64,000 bases of DNA, taken from Caulobacter sp. SL161. GTDB lineage: Bacteria; Pseudomonadota; Alphaproteobacteria; Caulobacterales; Caulobacteraceae. Shown here one piece after another: positions 43,531 through 50,993 of this stretch. The notes beneath the pieces were generated by a model. The model searched no databases. It was not told where the DNA came from and worked only from the letters and a program-made list of their open reading frames with translations. Numbering within the stretch: position 1 is the first letter of the stretch; each line of letters begins with the position of its first letter. The position numbers and the translations under genes were made by a program. Where the stretch lies: NCBI RefSeq assembly GCF_026672375.1, contig NZ_JAPPRA010000001.1:3720001-3784000 (forward strand), read 5' to 3'.

Positions 43531-45225
43531 CTAATTCCCGCCGTCCAGCAGGCGCCGCGCGATCACCTGGGCCTGGATCTCGCCGGCGCCTTCGAAGATG
43601 TTGAGGATGCGCGCGTCAGCCAGAAGACGGCTGGCGGCGTATTCCATCGCAAAGCCGTTACCGCCGTGGATCTGCAGGGCGTTGTCGGCGGCGGCCCAGG
43701 CGACGCGGGCGGCGATCAGCTTGGCCATGCCGGCCTCGAGGTCGCAGCGCTTGCCCTCGTCCTTCTGATGGGCGGCGAAATAGGTCAGCTGGCGCACGCC
43801 CATGATCTCGGCGGCCATCATGGCCAGCTTGTTGTGCACGCGCGGGAAGTCGAAGATCGGCTGGCCGAACTGCTTGCGGTCGAGGGCGTAGGACAGGCCG
43901 ACCTCCAGCGCCGCCTGGGCCACGCCGACGGCGCGGGCGGCGGTCTGGATGCGGGCGCTCTCGAAGGTGGCCATCAGCTGCTTGAAGCCCTGGCCGGGCA
44001 CGCCGCCCAGCAGGTTCTCGGCCGGAACGGTGAAGCCGTCGAAGCCCAGCTCGTATTCCTTCATGCCGCGATAGCCGATGACGCCGATCTCGCCGCCGCT
44101 CATGCCCTCGGCGGGGAACGGGGCCTCGTCCGTGCCACGCGGCTTGGGGGCCAGCAGCATCGAAAGGCCGCGATAGTCGGTGGTGGCCGGGTCGGTGCGA
44201 ACCAGGAGAGTCATCACGTCGGCGCGGGCGGCGTGGGTAATCCAGGTCTTGTTGCCGGTGACCACATACTGGTCGCCCTTCAGCTCGCCGCGCGTGCGCA
44301 GGGCGCCGAGGTCGCTGCCCGTGTTCGGCTCGGTGAAGACGGCGGTCGGCAGGATCTCGGCGCTGGCGATCTTGGGCAGCCAGTATTCCTTCTGAGCGTC
44401 GGTGCCGCCGGTCAGGATCAGCTCGCCGGCGATCTCCGAGCGGGTGGCCAGCGACCCGACGCCGATCCAGGCGCGCGACAGCTCCTCAGAGACCACGCAC
44501 ATGGCGGTCTTGCCCATGCCGCTGCCGCCGTATTCCTCGGGGATGGTCAGGCCGAACACGCCCAACTCGCCCAGCTCCTGCACCAGCTCCAGCGGGATCA
44601 GCTCGTCCTTCAGGTGCCATTCGTGGGCGAAGGGCGTGACCTTCTCCTCGGCGAAGGCGTGGAACTGGTCGCGGATCATCTCGAACGTCTCGTCGAGGCC
44701 GGTCTGTTCCAGGGTCGGACGGCCGCGCGCCTCGGCCAGACGCTGGGCGATGCGGGCCTTGACCGCCTGCGAACCGCCCTCGGCCGCCAGCCGGGTCATG
44801 GCCTCGGAGGCCAGGCGGTTGAGCACCGCCCGGTCCTCGACCAGATGCTGGGGACGGACGATCTCGCCCTGGTTCATCGGCACGCCGCCGACCAGCTGGG
44901 CGCAGTATTCGGAGAACAGCAGCTGGGCCAGCAGGGCCTCGATCTCGCCAAAGCGACCTTCGGCCTCCAGCCGCTCGGCCCAACCGGCGACCTGGTTCAT
45001 CAACTCGGCGTACGAGGCGCACCAGCCATAGCCGTGGACGCGGTGCTGGTGGACGTCGGCGAGCTTGCGGTCGACCTTGCCGCCATTCGGCGCAATGTGC
45101 GCCAGCACAGCCGGCTTGGCCTCGGCCACGAACAGTCCCACCGCGTCGGCGGCCGCGCGCAACAGGCCCGTCAGGCCCGGCAGGATCAGGGTCTCGTTGG
45201 TGTTCTCGGCGACCGTGTCGGTCAT
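43531..45225 (-). CDS. mcd: (2S)-Methylsuccinyl-CoA dehydrogenase
   Basis: Mcd oxidises (2S)-methylsuccinyl-CoA to mesaconyl-CoA, the step after Ecm in the ethylmalonyl-CoA pathway. The 564-residue protein has an acyl-CoA dehydrogenase core (about 185-560) with FTEPNTGSDLGALRT and NKTWITHAARAD for FAD, RKQFGQPI, and NIFEGAGEIQ at the end. The N-terminal extension of about 170 residues (with ELMNQVAGWAERLEAEGRFG) is typical of Mcd and absent from ordinary acyl-CoA dehydrogenases. The ATG at 45225 is chosen over an upstream start that would cover the control region. Two dyads lie between it and the divergent GST gene. Confidence 0.88.
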   Translation of the reverse strand: MTDTVAENTNETLILPGLTGLLRAAADAVGLFVAEAKPAVLAHIAPNGGKVDRKLADVHQHRVHGYGWCASYAELMNQVAGWAERLEAEGRFGEIEALLAQLLFSEYCAQLVGGVPMNQGEIVRPQHLVEDRAVLNRLASEAMTRLAAEGGSQAVKARIAQRLAEARGRPTLEQTGLDETFEMIRDQFHAFAEEKVTPFAHEWHLKDELIPLELVQELGELGVFGLTIPEEYGGSGMGKTAMCVVSEELSRAWIGVGSLATRSEIAGELILTGGTDAQKEYWLPKIASAEILPTAVFTEPNTGSDLGALRTRGELKGDQYVVTGNKTWITHAARADVMTLLVRTDPATTDYRGLSMLLAPKPRGTDEAPFPAEGMSGGEIGVIGYRGMKEYELGFDGFTVPAENLLGGVPGQGFKQLMATFESARIQTAARAVGVAQAALEVGLSYALDRKQFGQPIFDFPRVHNKLAMMAAEIMGVRQLTYFAAHQKDEGKRCDLEAGMAKLIAARVAWAAADNALQIHGGNGFAMEYAASRLLADARILNIFEGAGEIQAQVIARRLLDGGN

Positions 45226-45243
45226 GGCTTGCTCCCCGCGCCC

Positions 45244-45255
45244 AAACAGTTGTTT
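45244..45255. promoter_or_regulatory. AAAC-N4-GTTT dyad before mcd
   Basis: AAACAGTTGTTT is a full match to the AAAC-N4-GTTT pattern and lies 19-30 bases before the mcd start, a position for repression. Confidence 0.5.
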
Positions 45256-45290
45256 TCTTTCACTGTGGCTCTTTTCGCACCTGCGAGCAA

Positions 45291-45305
45291 TGCCGCACCG
45301 CAACA
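45291..45305. promoter_or_regulatory. TGC-N3-GCA dyad between mcd and gst
   Basis: TGCCGC-ACC-GCAACA lies 66-80 bases before mcd and 25-39 bases before the GST gene, beside a CATAAT that could be the gst -10 element. Confidence 0.5.
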
Positions 45306-45329
45306 TAATGTGGGAAATTGGGGAGACAG

Positions 45330-45956
45330 ATGATCAAGGTTCACCACCTCAACGAGTCGCGCTCGCAGCGGATCCTCTGGCTGCTGGAGGAGCTGGGCCT
45401 GCCCTATGAAGTCGTCCAGCACACCCGCGACGCCAAGACGCGCCTGGCCCCGCCCTCGCTGACCGACGTCCACCCGCTGGGCAAGTCGCCGGTGATCCAG
45501 GACGGCGATCTGGTGGTCATCGAGTCCGGCGCGATCATCGACTATGTGATCCGTCGCCACGGCGGCGGGCGCCTGGCCCCGGGTGCGGCCAGCGCCGACT
45601 ACGACCGTTACCAGCAGTGGCTGCACTACGCCGAAGGCTCGGCCATGCTGCCGCTGATGCTCAACATGTATGTAGGGCGACTGGGCGAGGCCGGCGCGCC
45701 GCTGCACCCGCGCATCCAGTCCGAGATCGCCAACCACCTGTCCTATGTCGACCAGAGCCTGGCGGGCCGCGACTACTTCGTCGGCGACAGCCTCACCGGC
45801 GCCGACATTCAGATGAGCTTCGTGCCCGAAGTCGCCAAGGCCATGGGCAAGCTGGCCGACTATCCGAACATGGCCGCGTGGATCGGCCGCATGCACGCCC
45901 GTCCGGCCTGGAAGACCGCGCTCGACAAGGGCGGGCCCTACGCGCTGGGGGCTTAA
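45330..45956 (+). CDS. Glutathione S-transferase family protein
   Basis: The 208-residue cytoplasmic protein has a thioredoxin-like N-terminal domain (1-80: HHLNESRSQRILWLLEELGL, then KSPVIQDGDLVVIESGAI with the Glu-Ser that binds glutathione) and a helical C-terminal domain with FVGDSLTGADIQMSF. GGGAGA stands before the ATG at 45330. It is divergent from mcd and shares its control region, so expression may follow acyl-CoA metabolism. The substrate is unknown. Its stop is four bases from the stop of the convergent DUF2855 gene. Confidence 0.9.
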   Translation: MIKVHHLNESRSQRILWLLEELGLPYEVVQHTRDAKTRLAPPSLTDVHPLGKSPVIQDGDLVVIESGAIIDYVIRRHGGGRLAPGAASADYDRYQQWLHYAEGSAMLPLMLNMYVGRLGEAGAPLHPRIQSEIANHLSYVDQSLAGRDYFVGDSLTGADIQMSFVPEVAKAMGKLADYPNMAAWIGRMHARPAWKTALDKGGPYALGA

Positions 45957-45959
45957 GGG

Positions 45960-47015
45960 TTAGGGCCGCAGGACCACGCCGACGTCCGGCGCGGTCCCGC
46001 CGTCCACCTGGGCCAGGTAGGCCGCGCGCATGGCGTCCTGCCCCTGGCCTTCCTCGACCTTCAGCCAGCGCGGCGCGTCGGCCACGAACGGGGCCCAGGC
46101 TGCGCCGTAGCGCTGGTCGAACTCGCCGCCCGGCCAGTCCTGGCGGCGCTTGGCCACCCGGTCGGGCGCGAAGAAGAAGGCCGGCTGCGGCCCTGGCAAC
46201 GCGGCCTGGGCGCGCGGCGCCTCCCAATGGGTGCCGCCGACCAGGATCGAGGCCTTCAGGTCGTCGGCGAAGCGGTTGTGCACTGCCGCCAGCACCGCCG
46301 AGTCGCCGGCGAAATCGACGAACACCGCCGGCCCGGCGATCGGCGCGGTCGGCAGGTCGCCGTACAGCACCACCTGGTCGTAGAAGCCGAGTCCCTCGAC
46401 GAAGGCCCTATTGCGCGGCGAGGTCAGGCCGACCACTTCGACGCCGCCACGCTTCTTGAGCAGCGCCGCCAGGGCGATGGCGGTCTTAGACGAGGCGCTG
46501 GACAGGATGACGCTCTTGGCGCCGTGGAAGCCCGCCTCGTCCAGCTGGTCGTCGATCAGGAACGAGGTGATGAACAAGGGCTGCAGCAGCGCCGTATGCG
46601 CCTCCAGCGGGCTCTCCTCGCCCACGGCGACATACTGGTTGTAGACCGCCGCCAGATGCTGGCGGTGCGGCGCGACATCGGCGAAGCCGGCCTTGCCGAC
46701 CTTGGGCGTCACGGTCAGGTGGGTGGACATCGGCCAATAGCCGTAGAACCGCTGGCCGATCTCGACGCCAGGGTGATTGCTGGCCTCGACCCGCGCGAAG
46801 CCCCAGACCGGCACACGGCCAAAGCCCTCGGCGGCCGGGAAGAAATCCCAGTACTTCATCATCTCGCCGAACACCGCGTAGGTGATATTGTTGGCCGTCA
46901 GAGCGAACCGCTCGATGATCAGGCGCACCTCGCCATCGGCCAGAGACGGCGGCGCGACGTCCTGAAAGGCAGTGCGGCGCAAGTCGCTCTTGGCGACGAC
47001 AAAATCCCAGGCCAT
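45960..47015 (-). CDS. DUF2855 family protein
   Basis: The 351-residue protein belongs to DUF2855, which resembles medium-chain reductases without the clear NADPH motif. I see ITYAVFGEMMKYWDFFPA, YGYWPMSTHL, and a Rossmann-like centre SVILSSASSKTAIALAALL (about residues 170-190). Function is unknown; it is often found near acyl-CoA genes. It is divergent from an EamA exporter. An AAAC-N4-GTTT-like dyad 54-65 bases upstream matches those before SDR and mcd, which suggests a place in the same regulon. Confidence 0.82.
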   Translation of the reverse strand: MAWDFVVAKSDLRRTAFQDVAPPSLADGEVRLIIERFALTANNITYAVFGEMMKYWDFFPAAEGFGRVPVWGFARVEASNHPGVEIGQRFYGYWPMSTHLTVTPKVGKAGFADVAPHRQHLAAVYNQYVAVGEESPLEAHTALLQPLFITSFLIDDQLDEAGFHGAKSVILSSASSKTAIALAALLKKRGGVEVVGLTSPRNRAFVEGLGFYDQVVLYGDLPTAPIAGPAVFVDFAGDSAVLAAVHNRFADDLKASILVGGTHWEAPRAQAALPGPQPAFFFAPDRVAKRRQDWPGGEFDQRYGAAWAPFVADAPRWLKVEEGQGQDAMRAAYLAQVDGGTAPDVGVVLRP

Positions 47016-47068
47016 GGGGGCCTCCCTTGATCTTTGGCGGGAAGCTAGGCGGCGGCCGAACGCCCGTC

Positions 47069-47080
47069 AAACAAACGTTC
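47069..47080. promoter_or_regulatory. AAAC-N4-GTTT-like dyad before DUF2855
   Basis: AAACAAACGTTC has one mismatch in the last position. Extended to TCAAACAAACGTT it matches the reverse strand of the SDR site over 13 bases. Confidence 0.45.
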
Positions 47081-47170
47081 GCCCACCTGCATTGTCATCG
47101 GGACAATGTTTCGGTTGCCGTGACGCGAGGCGGGGCGCAAGCGGAGGCGATCCCCGCCGATGGAGCGCCC

Positions 47171-48067
47171 ATGCCCCAAGCCGCCCTGCCCTTGCGCCAT
47201 TTCCTGCTGGCCTTGGCCGTGGTGGCGGTTTGGGGGACCAATTTCGTGGTGATCCGGGTGGGCCTGGATCACCTGCCACCGCTGCTGTTCGCCACCCTGC
47301 GCTTTTCGATGGTGCTTTTGCCGATGGCGTTCTTCGTGAAGCGGCCGGCGGTGTCGTGGGGCAACCTCGCCGCCTATGGCGTGGCGATCGGCGCCGGGCA
47401 GTTTGGCCTGCTGTTCATGGCCATGAAGGGCCATATCTCGCCGGGCCTGGCCTCGCTGGTGGTGCAGACCCAGGTGTTCTTCACCATCGGCATGGCCATG
47501 TGGGTCAGCCGCGAGCGGGTTCAGGGCTTTCAGGTCGTGGCCCTCTTGCTCGCCGCCTCGGGCATCATCCTGATCGCCGCGCACGGCGGCGGCTCGGCGA
47601 GGCCGCTGGGCGTGATCCTGGTGCTGCTGGCCGCCGCCAGTTGGTCGGCCGGAAACATCGTCGCCCGCCAGGCCGGCGCGGTGAACATGCTGGGCTATGT
47701 GGTCTGGGCCAGCCTGTTCTCGATCCCGCCGCTGTTTGCGATGTCGCTGTGGCTGGAGGGCTGGCCCGCCATCGTCCAGGGCGTCACCGCCGCCACGCCC
47801 TGGACCTGGGCCGCTGTCGCCTGGCAGGCGGTCGGCAACACCATGTTCGGCTACGCCGCCTGGGGCTGGCTTCTGGCCCGCCACCCGGCGGCCACTATCA
47901 CCCCGATGGCGCTGCTGGTGCCGGTGTTCGGCATGGGCGCCTCGGCCCTGCTGCTGCACGAGAGCCTGCCCGCCTGGAAACTGATCGCCGCAGCCCTGGT
48001 GCTGACCGGCCTGGCGGTGAACATGCTGTGGCCGAAGGTGCGGGCGCGGTTGTCGCCGGCGGCCTGA
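47171..48067 (+). CDS. EamA-family (DMT) exporter
   Basis: The 298-residue inner-membrane protein has ten predicted helices in two EamA repeats: AVVAVWGTNFVVIRVGL begins the first and LLAAASWSAGNIVARQAG the second. Related proteins export amino acids or their derivatives such as cysteine pathway products; the substrate is unknown. The ATG at 47171 has GGAG seven bases before it; a start at 47027 would cross the control region of the divergent gene. An R2 repeat follows. Confidence 0.88.
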   Translation: MPQAALPLRHFLLALAVVAVWGTNFVVIRVGLDHLPPLLFATLRFSMVLLPMAFFVKRPAVSWGNLAAYGVAIGAGQFGLLFMAMKGHISPGLASLVVQTQVFFTIGMAMWVSRERVQGFQVVALLLAASGIILIAAHGGGSARPLGVILVLLAAASWSAGNIVARQAGAVNMLGYVVWASLFSIPPLFAMSLWLEGWPAIVQGVTAATPWTWAAVAWQAVGNTMFGYAAWGWLLARHPAATITPMALLVPVFGMGASALLLHESLPAWKLIAAALVLTGLAVNMLWPKVRARLSPAA

Positions 48068-48080
48068 GATCCCCGTTTCG

Positions 48081-48190
48081 GTGTCATCCCGGAAGCCTCG
48101 CAGAGGCTATCCGGGACCCAGGGGTTGCAGAACGCCGTGCTGGCCGCTCCTGGGTCCCGGCTCTTCGCTACGCTTCGGCCGGGATGACAC
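48081..48190. repeat. R2 hairpin repeat, copy 3
   Basis: GTGTCATCCCGG pairs with CCGGGATGACAC; the inner arms CCGGGACCCAGGGG and CTCCTGGGTCCCGG are the same as in copy 2. Confidence 0.8.
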
Positions 48191-48253
48191 AGTTTGATTT
48201 GACCTCCCCCGCGTAAACCACCCGACCCTCCCATTCAAAACAGGGAGATCGCC

Positions 48254-49393
48254 ATGCCAAAGCCGTTCGAGGTGAACTGGAGCCGCGAGGCGGTCGACAA
48301 GGTGCTGGCCCAGGTCCGCGCCTATGAGTTCCCGCCGGCGCCAGAGGGCGGCGGCTGGGGCTATGGCTGTGACGCGGACTTCCTGAAGGACCTCTGCGCC
48401 TACTGGACGGGCGACTTCGACGTCGGCGCGGTCCAGGCCAACCTCAATCGCTTCCCGCAGTTCACCGCAACGATCGAGGACCTTGATATCCACTTCGTCC
48501 ACGTGGTCGGCGAGGCTGGCGGCAAGCGGCCGCTGCTGGTCACCCATGGCTGGCCGGGGTCGCACTTCGAGTTCTGGGACGCGATCGAGCCCCTGGCCTT
48601 CCCCTCGCGCCACGGCGGCGATCCAGCCGACGCGTTCGATCTGGTCATCCCGTCGCTGCCGGGCTTTGGCTTCTCGGGCAAGCCGAGGCGCCCGCTGGGC
48701 CAGCGCGCCACCGCGCGCCTGTTCAACACCCTGATGACCCGCGAGCTGGGCTACGAGACTTACCTCGCCCAAGGCGGCGACTGGGGCGGGCTCGTCACCT
48801 CGTGGCTGGGCCTCGATCACGCCGCCCATGCGAAGGCCATCCACCTGAACATGATCGGCCTGCGTCCCGCCGGTCCGCCCACGACCCAGGAAGAGATCGA
48901 CTGGATCACCGGCTTCGGCGCCCAGATGGACCTGTGGGGCGCCTATTTTCGCCTGCAGGCCAGCAAGCCCCAATCGGTGGCCTGGCTGGGCGCCAACAAC
49001 CCCGTGGGTCAGGCCGCCTGGATCCTCGAGCGCTTCCACGACTGGGCCGACCTGTCGACCAAGCCCTTCGATCAGGTCTTCACCCGCGACCAGCTGCTGA
49101 CCAACCTGATGATCTATGTGATGACCGGCAGCTTCACGACCGGCGCCTGGTACTATCGCGCCATGCTGGAAGAAGGCGGCCCGGTGCTGGCGCAGGGCCA
49201 GCGCTGCGAGACCCCGACCGCCTTCGCCAACTTCCCCGGCGAGAGCATCTACAAGCCCCCACCCCGCTCGTGGGCCGACCGGGCCTACAACATCACGCGC
49301 TGGAGCCAGATGCCGCGCGGCGGCCACTTCGCGGCGATGGAGGAGCCGGGGCTGTTCGTCGACGACGTGCGGGCGTGGGCGCGGGAACTCTAG
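48254..49393 (+). CDS. Epoxide hydrolase (alpha/beta hydrolase with EHN domain)
   Basis: The 379-residue enzyme should open epoxides with water. An N-terminal epoxide-hydrolase domain (about 4-105, FEVNWSREAVDKVLAQV and WTGDFDWR-like WTGDFDVGAV) precedes the alpha/beta fold with the oxyanion-hole motif HGWPGS (98-103), nucleophile Asp176 in GGDWGG, and catalytic His in PRGGHFAAMEEP near residue 358. GGGAG lies six bases before the ATG. It may be co-transcribed with the GFA and threonine aldolase genes that follow within 25 bases or by overlap. Confidence 0.92.
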   Translation: MPKPFEVNWSREAVDKVLAQVRAYEFPPAPEGGGWGYGCDADFLKDLCAYWTGDFDVGAVQANLNRFPQFTATIEDLDIHFVHVVGEAGGKRPLLVTHGWPGSHFEFWDAIEPLAFPSRHGGDPADAFDLVIPSLPGFGFSGKPRRPLGQRATARLFNTLMTRELGYETYLAQGGDWGGLVTSWLGLDHAAHAKAIHLNMIGLRPAGPPTTQEEIDWITGFGAQMDLWGAYFRLQASKPQSVAWLGANNPVGQAAWILERFHDWADLSTKPFDQVFTRDQLLTNLMIYVMTGSFTTGAWYYRAMLEEGGPVLAQGQRCETPTAFANFPGESIYKPPPRSWADRAYNITRWSQMPRGGHFAAMEEPGLFVDDVRAWAREL

Positions 49394-49417
49394 ACCTTTG
49401 ACGGGGGGAAGAACGCG

Positions 49418-49822
49418 ATGAGCAAGATCACCGGCGGCTGCCTGTGCGGCGAGATCCGCTACGAGATGGAGGGCGTGTTCAACGTCGCCGTCTGCCACTG
49501 CCGCGAATGCCAATATGCTTCGGGCGGCGGGCCCAACTATATCGCGCTGGTCCCCGCGCCGGCGTTCGCCTTCACCAAGGGCGAGCCCCGTCGCTACACG
49601 CGGCCCGGCGGCAGCGGCCAGGCGGTGACGCGGATCTTCTGCGCCGACTGCGGAACGCCGTTGGTGTCGGAGATCGCCATGCCCGTGGTCGCGGTGAAAC
49701 TTGGCGGTCTTGATGATCCCGCTCCCTACAAGCCCGGGGTCTCGGTCTGGACGTGCGAGGCGCAGCCGTGGCATCCGATCGATCCGGCCGCTCCGGCCTT
49801 TGCGAAAAACCCCTCAGGTTGA
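49418..49822 (+). CDS. GFA-family zinc protein (glutathione-dependent formaldehyde-activating enzyme-like)
   Basis: The 134-residue protein binds zinc through Cys8 and Cys10 (GGCLCGEIRY), Cys26, Cys28 and Cys31 (CHCREC), and Cys75 and Cys78 (FCADCGTPL). This is the full CENP-V/GFA pattern. Few members truly act on S-hydroxymethylglutathione; for most the substrate is unknown. It lies 25 bases after the epoxide hydrolase gene, and its TGA overlaps the next ATG by one base (TGATG), so the three genes form an operon, perhaps for detoxification of reactive carbonyls and epoxides. Confidence 0.9.
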   Translation: MSKITGGCLCGEIRYEMEGVFNVAVCHCRECQYASGGGPNYIALVPAPAFAFTKGEPRRYTRPGGSGQAVTRIFCADCGTPLVSEIAMPVVAVKLGGLDDPAPYKPGVSVWTCEAQPWHPIDPAAPAFAKNPSG

Positions 49823-50853
49823 TGACCCAGACCGCGCCCCGCTACGATTTCGCCTCCGACAACGTCGCCGGCGCCATGCCCGAGGTGATGGACGCGTTGA
49901 TCGCCGCCAACGCCGGCACGGCCTCGGGCTATGGGACCGACCATGTCAGCCGCGCGGCGGGCGACCGCATCCGCGCCGCGCTGGACGCGGACGCGCAGGT
50001 GCGGTTCACCGCCTCGGGCACCGCCGCCAACGCCTTCGCCCTGACCCTGCTGGCCCAGCCGCACGAGGCGGTGCTGGCCCACGAGCACGCCCACATCTGC
50101 ACCGACGAGACCGGCGCGCCCGGCTTCTTTGGCCAGGGCGTCGGCTTGATCGGCCTGCCGGGCGCATCGGGCAAGATGGAGCTGGCACCGCTGGAGGCGG
50201 CGCTGGCGCAGCCGGACGTCTCGTACCGTCAGCCGGCGGCGGCCCTGTCGCTGACCACCGCCACCGAGTACGGCACGGTCTATTCGGAAGACCACCTGCG
50301 GGCCCTGATCGCGCCGGTGAAGGCCAAGGGCTACGGCGTCCACCTGGACGGCGCGCGGCTGGCCAATGCGGTCGCGGCGGGCTTTGACCTGAAGAGCATC
50401 GCCAGGATGGGCGTCGACATCCTGGTGATGGGCGGGACTAAGGCCGGCTCGACGCCGACCGAGGCCGTGGTGTTCCTGAACCCCGATCACGCCAAACGCC
50501 TGGACGCGCGCTTGAAGCATGCCGGCCAGCTGATCTCGAAGGGACGCTTCCTGGCCGCGCCGTGGCTGGGCCTGCTGGGCGAGAACGGTCAGACCGGCCC
50601 CTGGGCCGCCCGCGCCGCCCACGCCAACGCCATGGCGCAGAAGCTGGCCGCGCTGATGCCCTTCCCGATCAAGCACCCGGTCGAGGCCAACGGCATCTTC
50701 GTCGAGATGGACGAGCCGGTGTTGGAGCGTCTGCGCGGCGAAGGCTGGTTCGTCTATCGCTTCCTGGACGGCACTGTGCGCTTCATGTGCTCGTGGGCCA
50801 CGACGCCCGAGATGGTCGAGGACCTGGGCGCGGCGCTGAAGCGGGTGGCTTAG
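49822..50853 (+). CDS. Low-specificity L-threonine aldolase
   Basis: This PLP enzyme of 343 residues splits L-threonine or allo-threonine into glycine and acetaldehyde. The fold-type I pattern includes FASDNVAGAMPEVMDAL at the start, SGTAAN, Asp176 in HLDGARL and the PLP Lys207 in GGTKAGS. The last motif is the usual signature of threonine aldolases of the beta-eliminating-lyase group. The ATG at 49822 overlaps the GFA stop codon, giving translational coupling. The acetaldehyde released may explain its grouping with epoxide and aldehyde-related genes, but that is inference. Confidence 0.9.
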   Translation: MTQTAPRYDFASDNVAGAMPEVMDALIAANAGTASGYGTDHVSRAAGDRIRAALDADAQVRFTASGTAANAFALTLLAQPHEAVLAHEHAHICTDETGAPGFFGQGVGLIGLPGASGKMELAPLEAALAQPDVSYRQPAAALSLTTATEYGTVYSEDHLRALIAPVKAKGYGVHLDGARLANAVAAGFDLKSIARMGVDILVMGGTKAGSTPTEAVVFLNPDHAKRLDARLKHAGQLISKGRFLAAPWLGLLGENGQTGPWAARAAHANAMAQKLAALMPFPIKHPVEANGIFVEMDEPVLERLRGEGWFVYRFLDGTVRFMCSWATTPEMVEDLGAALKRVA

Positions 50854-50857
50854 GAGG

Positions 50858-50993
50858 CTCCCTCTCCCTGAGGGAGAGGGTCGGGGTGAGGGTTTACGCT
50901 GTCAACCGGCGTGCCGGCAGTCCGTTTGAGGCTGTAACCCCTCATCCTCCCACGCCTGCGGCGCGGGCCCCTCCTTCTCCCTCTCGGAGAAGG
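50858..50993. repeat. R4 intergenic repeat, copy 2
   Basis: CCCTCTCCCTGAGGGAGAGGG forms the left hairpin; the middle has TCAACCGGCGTGCCGGCA and the right part CCTCCCACGCCTGCGGCG and CTTCTCC-CTC-GGAGAAG. The same blocks occur in the copy at 56150. The element overlaps the last codons of the GGDEF-EAL gene. Confidence 0.7.
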
